Shown here in pieces: positions 54,585 through 64,000 of a stretch of 64,000 nucleotides of DNA (its first letter is position 1; every line of letters begins with the position of its first letter). Under the pieces are notes generated by a model. That model saw only the letters and a program-made list of their open reading frames with translations. It was not told the origin of the DNA and did no database searches. This stretch comes from Phytophthora hibernalis (taxonomy: Eukaryota > Oomycota > Peronosporomycetes > Peronosporales > Peronosporaceae), in contig JAAKBF010000277.1 of the NCBI GenBank assembly GCA_012656075.1, positions 62,001 through 126,000 on the forward strand, given 5' to 3'. The position numbers and the translations under genes were made by a program.

Positions 54585-57500
54585 TTAGGCCTCGTCGAAA
54601 ATTTGCTCGAAAATGTGGATACCAACACGATTAGCCGGAGGCTGAGCACTATCGTCACAAGCAGGAGGCTCTGGTTCGTTGGGATCGGTGTCCTCTTGCA
54701 AGGCCCTCTCGACGTCGCCGACGGAAAATTCCCCTGGGGCAAACACTGGAAACGCTGGGTTGCGCGGACGAAAACACGTGCTGTATGGGTGCAACTCTGG
54801 ACGAGTCACCCACCACACTCGCCAGGGTTCTTGAACGTCCAAGTCCTTGAGCTCAGCGAACCAATTGGAACGAGACAGGAACATTGGCTGGTTGATCAAC
54901 GAATATGTGGGGACCGTAGCCTCAAAATAGAGCTCTGAGTCGAGACTCGGCGAAGGGCCTCGAGCTGAACGAGAACTGACTGTAGCCCGGAGCGCCTCCT
55001 CGTAAGACTTCATGACGATCCGCAACAGGTCGCCTCGACGCTAACGCTCAAGAGTGTACACTGCCCACAACTCGTGGATGGCGGCGAACTCCGACACGGG
55101 CGAGCTTGGGTTCAGGTCTGGGTGTAAACCCAACACTAGAATCCACGATCCAGTGGTTCCTCTCCCAGAGAGCCACGAAAATATTGGTACGAGAATCGTG
55201 AGGTTGCGACTCGTCGAATTCCCGACTATCGTTCAGGAAACGAGCCCAAGCGTCGCAAACGATCATCAACGGGTCGTCGATTTCGCCGACTTCTTCTTGG
55301 AATGCAGACGTTGGCGGGCGGCGTCAATCTCGCTCGCCGAGACGAAAATTAGAGTCTCCGGGAACTTGGCGAGGACTTGTTGGCATGGATGAGACGGATT
55401 AAACACATCCATCCACTTCCGAAGCCCATCGAGAGTAGTTGGCGTCGGAGCCACACTAGACTTGCCTCCGATATCCAGCATCTTGACCGGGGAACGACAT
55501 GCCAACATTTTCGCCCAGCAACGAGCGGACCCATAATGGAAGAACTCCACGCTGCGAGTCTGACGCATCGAAGGAGTCTCCCTGGCCTCGGGCGCAACAG
55601 CCTGCGCTGCACGAGCACGCAGCGTTGCGATTGGAAGTTTCAACGGGCAGGCAACTCCACTATACCAGGGGTCGTAGGAGGTTGACTTGGCGAAGAAATG
55701 CTTGGAGTCTTCTGGGACGATTTCGATGAGTTAGAACCTGTCGAACGCTTGGAAACAACCGGTGCTTTGCCCTTCGCAGGCGACTTGGTGACAGGAGCCG
55801 TTGATCGTGCCGCCTTGGTGCCTGAAGCTTTAGGTTTGGCTGCCTGAGAAACCGGAACAACCTTGCTCGACGACTTGGGACCAGAATCAGTGACGATCGA
55901 CGAGCTCTTGGCTTTCTTGGAAGTCTGGCGAGAAGACTTGGGAGTTGCTCGCTTTTTCGACGAACCCTTCGATCAAGGAGCCGGTGCACTCCCTCGCTTG
56001 ACAGAATGTGGAGCTTTTCGACGAGCATCGGCATAGCTCTGTAGCTTGCCGCGAGGAGGCGCCCGGTCCGTGAGAACAATGGTGCTAGATGACGATGAAC
56101 AGATATCCTCAGCTTCGACGTCCATAAGAAAATCTCGATGAGACATCCCGTTTGATGAGCTCAGAGGAGAACCAACTGGTGACGACTGAGAAGTAGACAG
56201 CGAACCGCTGGTCTGACTCGGCGGGACTCAAGCTCGATATCACCAGAAGGGATGGATCCCGTAATCTTCAGCTGGACTGGGCGAACCATCCAAAGCATCT
56301 TCGTCAAGAACGTCCAACTCGGCGAGAACAGCCGAGTAATGCAAGCGGAATTCTTTGCTGCTGCTCGAGAAGGGCGACGTCGAGGAGAGCCGAGAGGAGG
56401 AGGCACCGTGGGGCTAGTCGAAGCCGGAACGGAGACTACGGAACTCAGCGAAGGAGTCGCCACGGAAGTAGACGAACTCGATGAGACCACTGCTGGAGCC
56501 GACTCTATCGACGAGTCAGTGGAGGCCACAGATCCAGATGCTGGACTCGACGAAGAACTTATACGACCGAGTGAAGAGCTCGTGGCCAGAGATAAACTCA
56601 CCAAAAGGGCTGACGAACTCGCCAAGTCCGGATCAACAGAGCTGGACCAGTCTGCCACGAGATCAGGTGACTCGTCGACGTGAACATCAGTCTCATTAAC
56701 TTCGACCGGAGCCTCGTCGTGAGGAGGACTCAGCGAGTGTCGCTGAGGATAATAACCGCTCGAATTGGCGCGGCTAAGACCAGCCGCCGGGGAGCTGAGG
56801 CGACGCCGCCCTGGAATAGGCAGCGAAGGCGCATGCTCGGCGACCACTTCCGCCCGGAGCAAAGTCGTTGATGCGTTGAACCCTCCTCGCCAGGCACGGG
56901 ACGCTCAAATTCGCCGCGAGAAACACTCTTAGACCGGCTCCGCCGGGGCTGGCTGCCGTCGGATTCGCTGGGTTAGAATACCGACGGAGGCGTTCGGTCA
57001 GAGTCAATGTCTTCAGTGGCGCGCTCCTTAGCTGAGAGACCGAACGGTATCTCCGGAGGCGCGAAGCCGACTTGGATCATTTGTGGCGTGAAGAAATTGG
57101 CGAAGATTCAGATGATACCGTGGGAAATGACGGAGAAATCGACAACGCTGCACTCGCCGAGTAACATTCGCCGAGCTCGCCGGAGCCGGAATCGCTGAGC
57201 TCGAAGATAATCCGCTCGACGAGTTCGCTGGAAGGATGCGAGAGAAGCATCACGATGTCTCTGCTCTTTTCCCTGCTGAGCGAAAGCTCGACGGATCCCG
57301 GCGAAGCCAGCGGAATCGCCTGCCGCGAGATTCGCCGAGTCACCCCCTGGCTCAGCTAGCGTAGCTGAGCTACCGGCGATTTTCACTGATGATCCCGGCG
57401 ACTCCGACCGAGCCGAAGTATCAGCATGTTGAAGACCGTGTGCGCCCTCAGCAGTGGGCGTACGGGCTTGGCTGGACCCAGCGACGGAAGAATCCGGCGA

Positions 57501-57796
57501 GCCCAGCGAGTTCGTCAAGTCGACCAGATCCTGAGACTCCATCGATGAGTCGCTAAGCGGGTCCGAGCGAAGAAACTTGAGCGTGGAGGTCCAACGAAGT
57601 AAGAACAGCGCTTCTGCAACAGCGCTCGAGGAGGTCGACGATACTTGAGGAGCGAACAAGCTCGCAGTGACGGCCCAACTCGACGAGACGGCGGTAGCTG
57701 TAGCGGCGCGACGGAAAGCTGTCAAGCGAACACACACGGTGGGTTAGATGACCATCGGCGAGGATAAGGGGAATGCCAAGCGCGGGAAGCTTACCT
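54585..57796 (-). pseudogene. Gypsy-3 (Gypsy-B) antisense ORF
   Basis: On the minus strand, downstream of pol and reading away from the 3' LTR. Its exons begin near the LTR: candidate introns are ~57903-57838 (GTGAGTG..CTTCAG) and ~57796-57723 (GTAAGC..TTGACAG). Then come SLFAPQVSSTSSSAVAEAL and DLTNSLGSPDSSVAGSSQA. A Ser/Ala/Pro-rich acidic part (56862-56161) and a Lys/Ser/Pro-rich part (~56080-55660) follow. A more ordered C-terminal region has DGLRKWMDVFNPSHPCQQVL, MIVCDAWARFLNDSREF, FVALWERNHWIVDSSV and DVQEPWRVWWVTRPE, ending at 54585. Frameshifts near 56150, 55650 and 55270 break this copy. Homologous sequence at 32606-33530 and a similar C-terminus at 29076-29627 argue that it is a real gene. 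Function unknown. Confidence 0.65.
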
Positions 57797-57948
57797 GGTC
57801 AGCGAGAGAAGCAGTGGTGTCCTCGACAGGCTTCCTGAAGATGACAGCACTTGACTCGACGAGATTTCCAACCGATGGAAAGTTGGAGACGGAGTGATGG
57901 TCGAGACACTCACCAGCCTGTCACGTATCACGCCCGTGGCAGTTGTGG

Positions 57949-58450
57949 TGTAGGGAAATCCAGATGTTGGATAACCCTACATTAGGGATGCCTAAGCTGG
58001 ACCAAGTGGATACATCGCACTCAAGAGGATCAAGTGGATACACCGTCAAGTGGATACATCGCACTCAACAGGGAACGGACTTAATCAGGAACCGCACTTA
58101 GCCGGACTCTGCGAAGGACGGACTCTGCGATGGACAGGCTCGGCGATAATCGACTCGGCGAAGGTTGGACTCGGCGAAAGTTGGACTCGGCGAAAGTCGA
58201 CTTGGCGAGAATATGCCTGAAGGGATAAATCAGGATCTGAGCGAAGAGTCGCCGTGAGGTAAGAAACAGCTCGACATCAAGGGACGGAGCTGGGCGAAGA
58301 GTCGCAGGGAGATCTGTAACGACTCCATTTCATTAGATATTTGTATAGGACCGATAGAAGAACATAGAGAAGAGCCCGAAGGGGTTCTCCAAAGATATAG
58401 AGATAACAATCAGAGTAGAATCTTCTAAGCCCAAGAACAGCGTACTCTTT
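57949..58450 (+). repeat. Gypsy-3 3' LTR (right end uncertain)
   Basis: Starts TGTGGTGTAGGG after GTGGCAGT. It contains two copies of CAAGTGGATACATCGCACTCAA plus a partial one (~58005-58070) and an array of GGACTCGGCGAAAG-type units (58104-58211). It ends somewhere before or near the CCGGTAAGT at ~58454. No 5' copy is available to fix the end. Confidence 0.65.
58104..58211. repeat. CTCGGCGAAAG tandem array in the Gypsy-3 LTR
   Basis: About seven degenerate units of 14-17 bp (GGACTCTGCGAAGGAC, GGACTCTGCGATGGAC, CGACTCGGCGAAGGTT, GGACTCGGCGAAAGTT and variants). The same core is scattered through the element body. Confidence 0.85.
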
Positions 58451-58937
58451 TCCGGTAAGTCCCTGCGTGGGCTGGATTATGTCTGCCGTCGTTCCCCGAG
58501 AAGCATAGCTTCTAGGGAGCCGTCTGGTAGCGCCAAGAGATCAAGGTCGGCCCGGGGTGGGCACTTCTCGCTACCAAGCGAAGACAAGCCTCGTCGATTC
58601 GACGAGCCGGTGGGTCTGCACAACCCAGGACACCGTAACATCCTAGCTGGGCGTAATCTGCGCCTGGTGACCTGTAAAAGTGCTCGCGCGCCGCCGTCCA
58701 TCCTTTGGTGGAGGGCACAGGGTTTTGCACGGAGACTGCCCCGCTCAGGCGAGTCTCTGGAGAGTTTGGAGCTTGGTACCCGTCGGGAACAACACTCAAC
58801 TGAACCCCGGCTGGGGCGAACCGCAAAGGGAACCGACGGGAGCCCTGCGCAAGCCCAACATCGCCGACCTGACACCGCGAATTGTTGTGCTGTTGCGTGG
58901 AAGCCGAACTAACGACGTTTTCTGTGAATCACAACAC
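58451..58937. other. Probable Gypsy-3 LTR remainder or unrelated leader, no gene
   Basis: ORFs on both strands lack any domain. The sequence begins with GGTAAGTCC, like LTR-B, and ends where the inverted LTR-B starts. Confidence 0.4.
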
Positions 58938-59478
58938 CACAGACGCTTCTCGTCGCTCCCAACACTCGGCCACGCTAATCTCTTGGACTGACCAGCAACA
59001 AACCCTCAGTTCAATGTACCTTGGGATCGTTGACCAGCATCCCACGAGCCGAGCGTATCCAGACCCTAACATAAGCTAGCTATACTTACCGAAGACGGAC
59101 TTGACCCTTGGCGACTTGGGGGAAGCCTGCTGATTTATTTATGTTGATCTATAGCTCTGAGAGCCTCTGTGGTCGATCCTATAGCTAGTCCTATACGTAA
59201 ATACAAATATCCAGTGTGAACCGATCGCAGTATGTGATCCTGTACCCAGCTCTATAAGACCGAAGGTACGAAACTGAAATGGGTACAAACGAGGGTTCGT
59301 TCCCTCGGCCGGGAATTTATTATACCAGACCGAGGTCTCGGTCACTAAACAATCGTGGTCACTGTGGCGCGGGGAATGTAATCCGCCAATCAGGCACGCC
59401 GGTCGCTTTCCTTCAGCAAGGGCAACCTTGCCGACTGGCGACCGAGCGACCCAAAACCCAACACCACAACTGCCCCCG
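58938..59478 (-). repeat. LTR-B copy, inverted, with upstream polypurine-like tract
   Basis: Reverse complement of 31652-32172, with substitutions and an extra ~20 bp near CAACGATCCCAAGGTACATTG. On the minus strand it is preceded by GAGGCGGGGGCAG (59479-59491), a plausible polypurine tract, so it is probably a 3' LTR whose element was cut off by Copia-3. Confidence 0.75.
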
Positions 59479-59532
59479 CCTCGACGCAAGCTTCCACAAG
59501 TAATGCGGGTCGTGGCGCTCGCATCTCCCGTA

Positions 59533-59710
59533 CAAGATGGGCATCCACGTGGCATTCGCTGATTGGCTGAAGCAACTCAGTATCCGGTAGAGAATCCAGT
59601 AGAGTGTATCCAGTAGAGAATCCAGTAGGCTTAGAGGTAGCAAGGGAGTTTGCGAACTAAGGACCTAAATCAATCACTTTGCATTTTGCCATCAACCGAC
59701 CAAAGCCTTT
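59533..59710 (+). repeat. Copia-3 5' LTR, left half missing
   Basis: Matches the right half of the 343-bp Copia-2 LTR, from ACAAGATGGGCATCCACG to CAAAGCCTTTT. The first ~165 bp are absent. Confidence 0.85.
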
Positions 59711-59766
59711 TGGTTATGAGCCCAAGCCCCGTCTTCCCTGCCCAAGACCCCGACTTCGCCTTCGCC

Positions 59767-61999
59767 ATGGACGCCACCCCGACCACGACCGCCCGCATCA
59801 ACAAGTTCAACGGAACCAACTTCCACACGTGGAAGTTCAAGATGCAGATGGTGCTCGAGGAGCGCGAACTGTGGGAAGTGACGAGTGGGGAAGTGAAGCT
59901 GGAGCACTGCACGACCACGGCGGATCAAGCGACGTTCAAGAGGAAGTCGCGTAAGGCGCTGGCGATCATCTGTCTCGCGATGGAGGACTCGCAGCTGCCG
60001 CTGGTTCGCTCGGCCAAGGACGCGCATGATGCATGGTCAAGACTGGAAGGACACTTCGAGAAGAAGAGTTTGGCCAACAAGCTCTTTCTTCGTCGGCGTT
60101 TCTTCACGACGATGATGGAGGAAGGTGACGATGTGCTGGAGCACATCAACAAGCTCAAGACGCTGGCGGAGCAGCTCGACGCGGTTGGCGCTCCGGTCAG
60201 CGAGGACGACTGGGTGATCACGCTTCTGGGCAGTCTGAGCGAGTCGTACCAGTTCCTGATCACGGCGTTGGAGTCGAGAGCCGACTCGCTGTCGTGGGAA
60301 CTCGTGACGTCTCGGCTGCTGCATGAGGACATGAAGCGCAAGGAACAAGGTGGCGGTGTCGACGGAGCCGCGCACGGTCAAGGTCAAGCGTTCATGGTCA
60401 ACAACAACAAGCGCAAGGGCCGACCGGTGAAGAAGACCGGGGCGTGCCACAACTGCGGCAAACAAGGACATTGGATCGCGGAGTGTCCCTCGCGGGTCCA
60501 GAACGACGCTGAGCGATATCGGTCGCAGCGTGCGAACGTCGCGCAGGACGAAGAAGATCCTGGCGACTACCTTTTCTCGGTTGGTCGTACGAGCAGTACC
60601 GCCAAGTCGAGTGACATGTGGCTGGTCGACTCGGGTGCGACGCAGCACATGACGAGTTCCAACAAGTACATGAGGAACTACAAGAAGATGGCTCCGGTGG
60701 ACGTGCATCTCGCGGACGACGGTGTGGTTCAGGCGGTGGGGACCGGCGACATTGTCATGTCGATGAAGACGCCGCGCGGCATGAAGAAGGGTGTGCTCAC
60801 GAATGTGTGGCATATCCCGAAGCTGTCGCGCAACCTGTTTTCGGTCGGCCGCTTCACCAAGGACGTCGGGCCAGTCACCTTCGAGAGCGACGGGTGCTTC
60901 GCGGACAACAAGGGTCTCAAGTGGCAGCTCGGCGCTCGTGAGGGCAAAGGGCTGTTCAAGCTGTGCATGACTCCGATGATGCCTGACGAGGCCAATGCGG
61001 CAAGTTCGAAGGATTGCCAAGGGGACACCACGTCGTACCTCTGGCACCTCCGACTTGGTCACATTGGCCATGGCGGTCTAGACGCCATCGTCAAGAAGAG
61101 CTACGGTGTTGGCATCGACATAACGTCGGTGAAGCAGTGGGAGCTGTGCGACGGGTGTGCACTCGGCAAGCAAACGCGAGTGAGCTACATGAAGTCGTCC
61201 CCGAACCGTGCGAAGCACGTGCTGGAGGTGGTTCACAGCGATGTGTGCGGCCCCATGCAGACGCCAACGTTTGGGGGCAAGCGCTACTTCGTCACGTTCA
61301 TCGATGACAAGTCGCACTTCTGCGTCGTGTATTTGCTGAGGAACAAGTCCGAGGTGGCTACCAAGTTCGCGGAGTTTGTGGCGTTTGCTGAAACTCAGAC
61401 CGGCAAGCGCGTGAAGACACTCCGGAGCGACAACGGTGGCGAGTACACTTCCGGCGCGATGGCCAAGTTCTGTGCGGACCGTGGTATCGTGCAGAAGTTC
61501 ACTCCGCCGTACACGCCTCAGCTGAATGGAGTCGCCGAGCGGATGAACCGGACGTTGGTGGAGTGTGCGCGCTGCATGCTGGAACATGCCGGATTGCCCA
61601 AGACGTATTGGGGTGAAGCGGTGATGACGGCTACGTTCCTCCGTAATCGGTGTCCGACACGCGCCATCAGCCACGACAAGTCTCCGCACCAAGTTTGGAC
61701 GGGCAAGAAACCGCTGCTGGCGAACCTGAAAGTGTTCGGTTGCCACGCGTATGTGCACGTACCGAAGGCGAAGCGCACCAAGTTTGACGCTCGGTCGGTG
61801 CGCTGTCGGTTCCTGGGGTACTCGGAGCACGAGAAAGCGTATCGATTCGAAGAACTGGAGAGCAGTCGCGTGCTGGTGAGCCGCGACGCGCAATTTATGG
61901 AAGACGTCTTCGACAGTGGGAGACGTGACTACCATCAGAGGGAGGTGGTGGTCATTCAAGATGAAGAGACGACGGATCATGATTCGTCGCAGTCGGATG
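59767..61999 (+). CDS. Copia-3 Gag - protease - integrase, intact frame (3' truncated)
   Basis: The ATG at 59767 (GCCATGGAC) opens ~744 codons without a break. In order: Gag (INKFNGTNFHTWKFKMQM), zinc knuckle CHNCGKQGHWIAEC (~60448-60489), protease WLVDSGATQHMTSS (~60620), GAG-pre-integrase YLWHLRLGHIGHGG, the integrase core (VHSDVCGPMQTP, LRSDNGGEYTSGA, GVAERMNRTLVEC) and KVFGCHAYVHVPK. After the acidic DHDSSQSDE the frame runs into the inverted LTR and stops at 62017-62019. It is the best-preserved retrotransposon reading frame here and served as the reference for the damaged Copia-2. Confidence 0.93.
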
Positions 62000-62342
62000 A
62001 AAAGGCTTTGGTCGGTTGATGGCAAAATGCAAAGTGATTGATTTAGGTCCTTAGTTCGCAAACTCCCTTGCTACCTCTAAGCCTACTGGATTCTCTACTG
62101 GATACACTCTACTGGATTCTCTACCGGATACTGAGTTGCTTCAGCCAATCAGCGACTGCCACGTGGATGCCCATCTTGTACCCACAATCTTGTACCCACG
62201 TGTCCCGTAATCCCCGTAGCGTAAACAGCGTCCCATCATCAGTGTCCCGTAAACACAGGAATGATTGCGGTCCCACTGAGTGAAGGTCATACCGGTATCC
62301 TACCGGTATACCGCAGCTGCCCGAGGCGCCTTCTTGACAACA
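62000..62342 (-). repeat. Copia-4 3' LTR, inverted (343 bp)
   Basis: Exactly LTR length on the minus strand, from TGTTGTCAAGAAGG at 62342 to CTTTT at 62000. GAGTGGGAG, the polypurine tract, precedes it on the minus strand. Some bases differ from the Copia-2 LTRs (for example GGATACCGGTAT, GCAATCATTCC). Confidence 0.9.
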
Positions 62343-64000
62343 CTCCCACTCGACTCGACAGCGATTGCACCTTGGATCCCGAGCTTGGTCCGGAGCACAC
62401 TGAACTGCGTTGCAGGAATTGGCTTCGTCATCATGTCCGCCAGCATGTCCGTTGTCGACACATATTGTAGCACCACTTGATGTGCTTCCACCTTCTCACG
62501 CACGAAGTGGTAGCGAATGTCGATGTGCTTGGTGCGCTTGTGGAACTGCGGGTTCTTGGCCAACGCGATGGAGCCTTGGTTGTCCTCGTAGATCTTGACC
62601 GCTTCATCGCTTGCCATCTCGCCGAGCTCGCACAGGAACACCTTGAGCCACACTGCCTCTTGTGTCGCCTCCGATAGCGCCATGTACTCGGCCTCCGTCG
62701 AAGACAGCGCCACCGTCCGCTGTTTCTTGCTTCTCCAGCTGATGCATCCGCCGTTCATCATGAACGCGTAGCCACTTGTACTCCGTCGAGACTCGATGTC
62801 GCCTGCCCAGTCCGCATCCGAATAGCCTTGAAGTCCATCGTGGCAGCTTGCTTGAAATTCGATGCCGTGCGTCTTGGTGCCTTGAATGTACCTGAACACC
62901 CTCTTGAGCGCCTGCCAGTGTGTCGGGCACGGGTCCGCTGCAAACTGACTTAGCACTCCCACTGCAGCTGCCAGGTCCGGACGAGTGCCTACCATGAGGT
63001 ACATGAGGCATCCCACTGCGTTCCGGTATGGCACGTTGACCATGGTCTCGTCGTGCTTGCAGCCACCTTCACACATGGCCTTCGTCAGCTTGAGACCCGG
63101 ATCCTGTGGCGTCTTGACAGGGTTGCTCTTGTCCATGCTGAACTTCTGCAGGATGTCTTTGGCGAACTTGGTCTGCCGCATCGACATCTTCCCAGCCACC
63201 ACGTCTTGCTCGATCTCCATCCCGAGGAAGTACTTGAGCTGACCCATGTCCGTCATCTCGAAGCGGTGACTGAGCGCCTGCTTGGTGTCGAGGAGCATCT
63301 TGTCACTGCTGCTGGCGAGGACCAAGTCGTCAACGTAGAGCGCCACGAAGATCATGTCTTGGCCGTCACGCTTCAAGTAGATGCAGTGGTCGGACTCGCA
63401 CTTCTTGAACCCCAGCTTGAGCATGAAGTCGTCGATGGTCTGGTTCCACATGCGCGGCGACTGCTTCAGTCCGTACAGCGACCGCTTGAGCTTGCATACG
63501 TGGTCCGGGTGGTCTTCGTCCACATAGCCATCCGGCTGTGCCATGTAGATGTCTTCGTCCAGCACACCGTTGAGGAACGCAGTCTTGACATCCATCTGGT
63601 GCAGCTTGAGACCATACTTGGCAGCTAGACTCAGTACGATCCGGATCGACGTGAACTTGGCCACTGGTGCGAAGGTCTCGTCGTAGTCGATGCCGTACTT
63701 TTGCGAAAACCCTTGGCCACCAGTCGCGCCTTGAACCGCTCGATCTCTCCAGCTTGGTTCTCCTTCACGCGAAACACCCATCTGCAGCCGATCGCCTTGC
63801 GTCCCTTCGGCAGTGGTACGACATCCCACGTGTCGTTCTTGAGCAGCGAGTCACACTCCGAGTCACACGCCTCCTTCCACTTGACTGCGTCGCTGGATTC
63901 CATCGCCGACTTGAACGTGGTCGGCATTTCTCCCACTGAATCCACGACGTACGCAGCTTCGAAGTCTTGACTTTCTTGAGCCGCAGCCGACATCTCGTCC
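62343..64000 (-). pseudogene. Copia-4 pol: RT and RNase H (runs off the window)
   Basis: The minus-strand frame enters from the right edge (SAAAQESQDFEAAYVVDSVG, ARLVAKGF). It shifts by one base at the AAAA run 63706-63709 and continues through KTAFLNGVLDEDIYMAQPDG, LYVDDLVLASS, YSDADWAGD, SSTEAEYMALS and EDNQGSIALAK. It ends just past the LTR edge. The enzyme motifs are complete, so apart from the one homopolymer shift this copy looks recent. Gag, protease and integrase should lie beyond 64000. Confidence 0.9.

Larger units (their letters stand above)
46051..58450 (+). mobile_element. Gypsy-3: Gypsy-B element, 5' LTR missing
   Basis: gag (46051), protease, RT, dual RNase H, integrase and chromodomain run on the plus strand to ~54404. 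An antisense ORF follows on the minus strand (54585-57796), then the 3' LTR from ~57949. No upstream LTR copy is visible. The whole element is filled with CTCRGCGA/TCGYYGAG words. Confidence 0.85.
59533..61999 (+). mobile_element. Copia-3: left half of a Copia element, interrupted by Copia-4
   Basis: Truncated LTR, then gag to the end of integrase, cut at 61999 where an inverted LTR of the same family starts. The right half should lie beyond the window. Confidence 0.88.

Noticed and set aside
58477..58875. 132-codon minus-strand frame right of the Gypsy-3 LTR
   Set aside because: Overlaps equally long frames on the plus strand, with no homology to the antisense ORF and no motif.

Overview
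The window looks like a repeat-dense piece of a plant-pathogenic oomycete genome, most likely Phytophthora or a close relative. Four things suggest this: chromodomain Ty3/Gypsy elements with a second, archaeal-like RNase H; a Mutator-like (MULE) transposase with a SWIM finger; GC-rich host genes with short GT..AG introns; and PDZ/ankyrin/FYVE domain mixtures. I could not test the species. About three quarters of the window is retrotransposon. Host genes lie at 1-3334 and 34072-44795, with a fragment at 45480-46043. Left part (1-8390): the 3' end of a Q/S-rich coiled-coil gene, a PDZ-ankyrin-FYVE gene (1005-3334), a relic of an LTR called LTR-B here (3562-3679), a decayed MULE transposase (3906-6148), an unrecognised minus-strand pseudogene (6282-7019) and a minus-strand chromodomain-OTU-like pseudogene (7539-8385). 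Positions 8390-16130 hold an old Copia element (Copia-1). It is split cleanly by a younger Copia (Copia-2, 10273-15042) with two 343-bp LTRs and a 5-bp target duplication, CGTTT. Positions 16222-31650 hold two copies of a Gypsy family (Gypsy-A) in a complicated rearrangement. Gypsy-1, on the minus strand, keeps gag and protease. It shares an LTR (19709-20438) with Gypsy-2, whose 9-kb interior appears to have been inverted between two same-direction LTRs. Positions 31652-33530 hold an LTR-B copy and a relic of a second Gypsy family (Gypsy-B). Host block: DNA polymerase eta (34072-36050), a large protein with four PDZ-like domains (36670-40523) and a minus-strand coiled-coil/EF-hand protein (41420-44795). 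Two copies of a dispersed repeat, a perfect 29-bp-arm hairpin and a tRNA-derived SINE-like sequence lie around them. Positions 46051-58450 hold Gypsy-3, a Gypsy-B element with gag, protease, RT, dual RNase H, integrase and chromodomain on the plus strand. It is followed by a long antisense ORF and a 3' LTR. The window ends with an inverted LTR-B (58938-59478), an intact Copia gag-integrase half (Copia-3) and a sister Copia inserted head-to-head into it (Copia-4, minus strand, running off the end). The most unusual signals are: (i) an antisense gene between pol and the 3' LTR in two diverged Gypsy families, with signs of an LTR-borne antisense promoter and introns; (ii) saturation of Gypsy-3 with a CTCRGCGA-type DNA motif, in all reading frames and on both strands, which is also tandem in its LTR; (iii) the interior inversion of Gypsy-2; and (iv) single-base losses in homopolymers of host genes, which look like sequencing error rather than gene decay.
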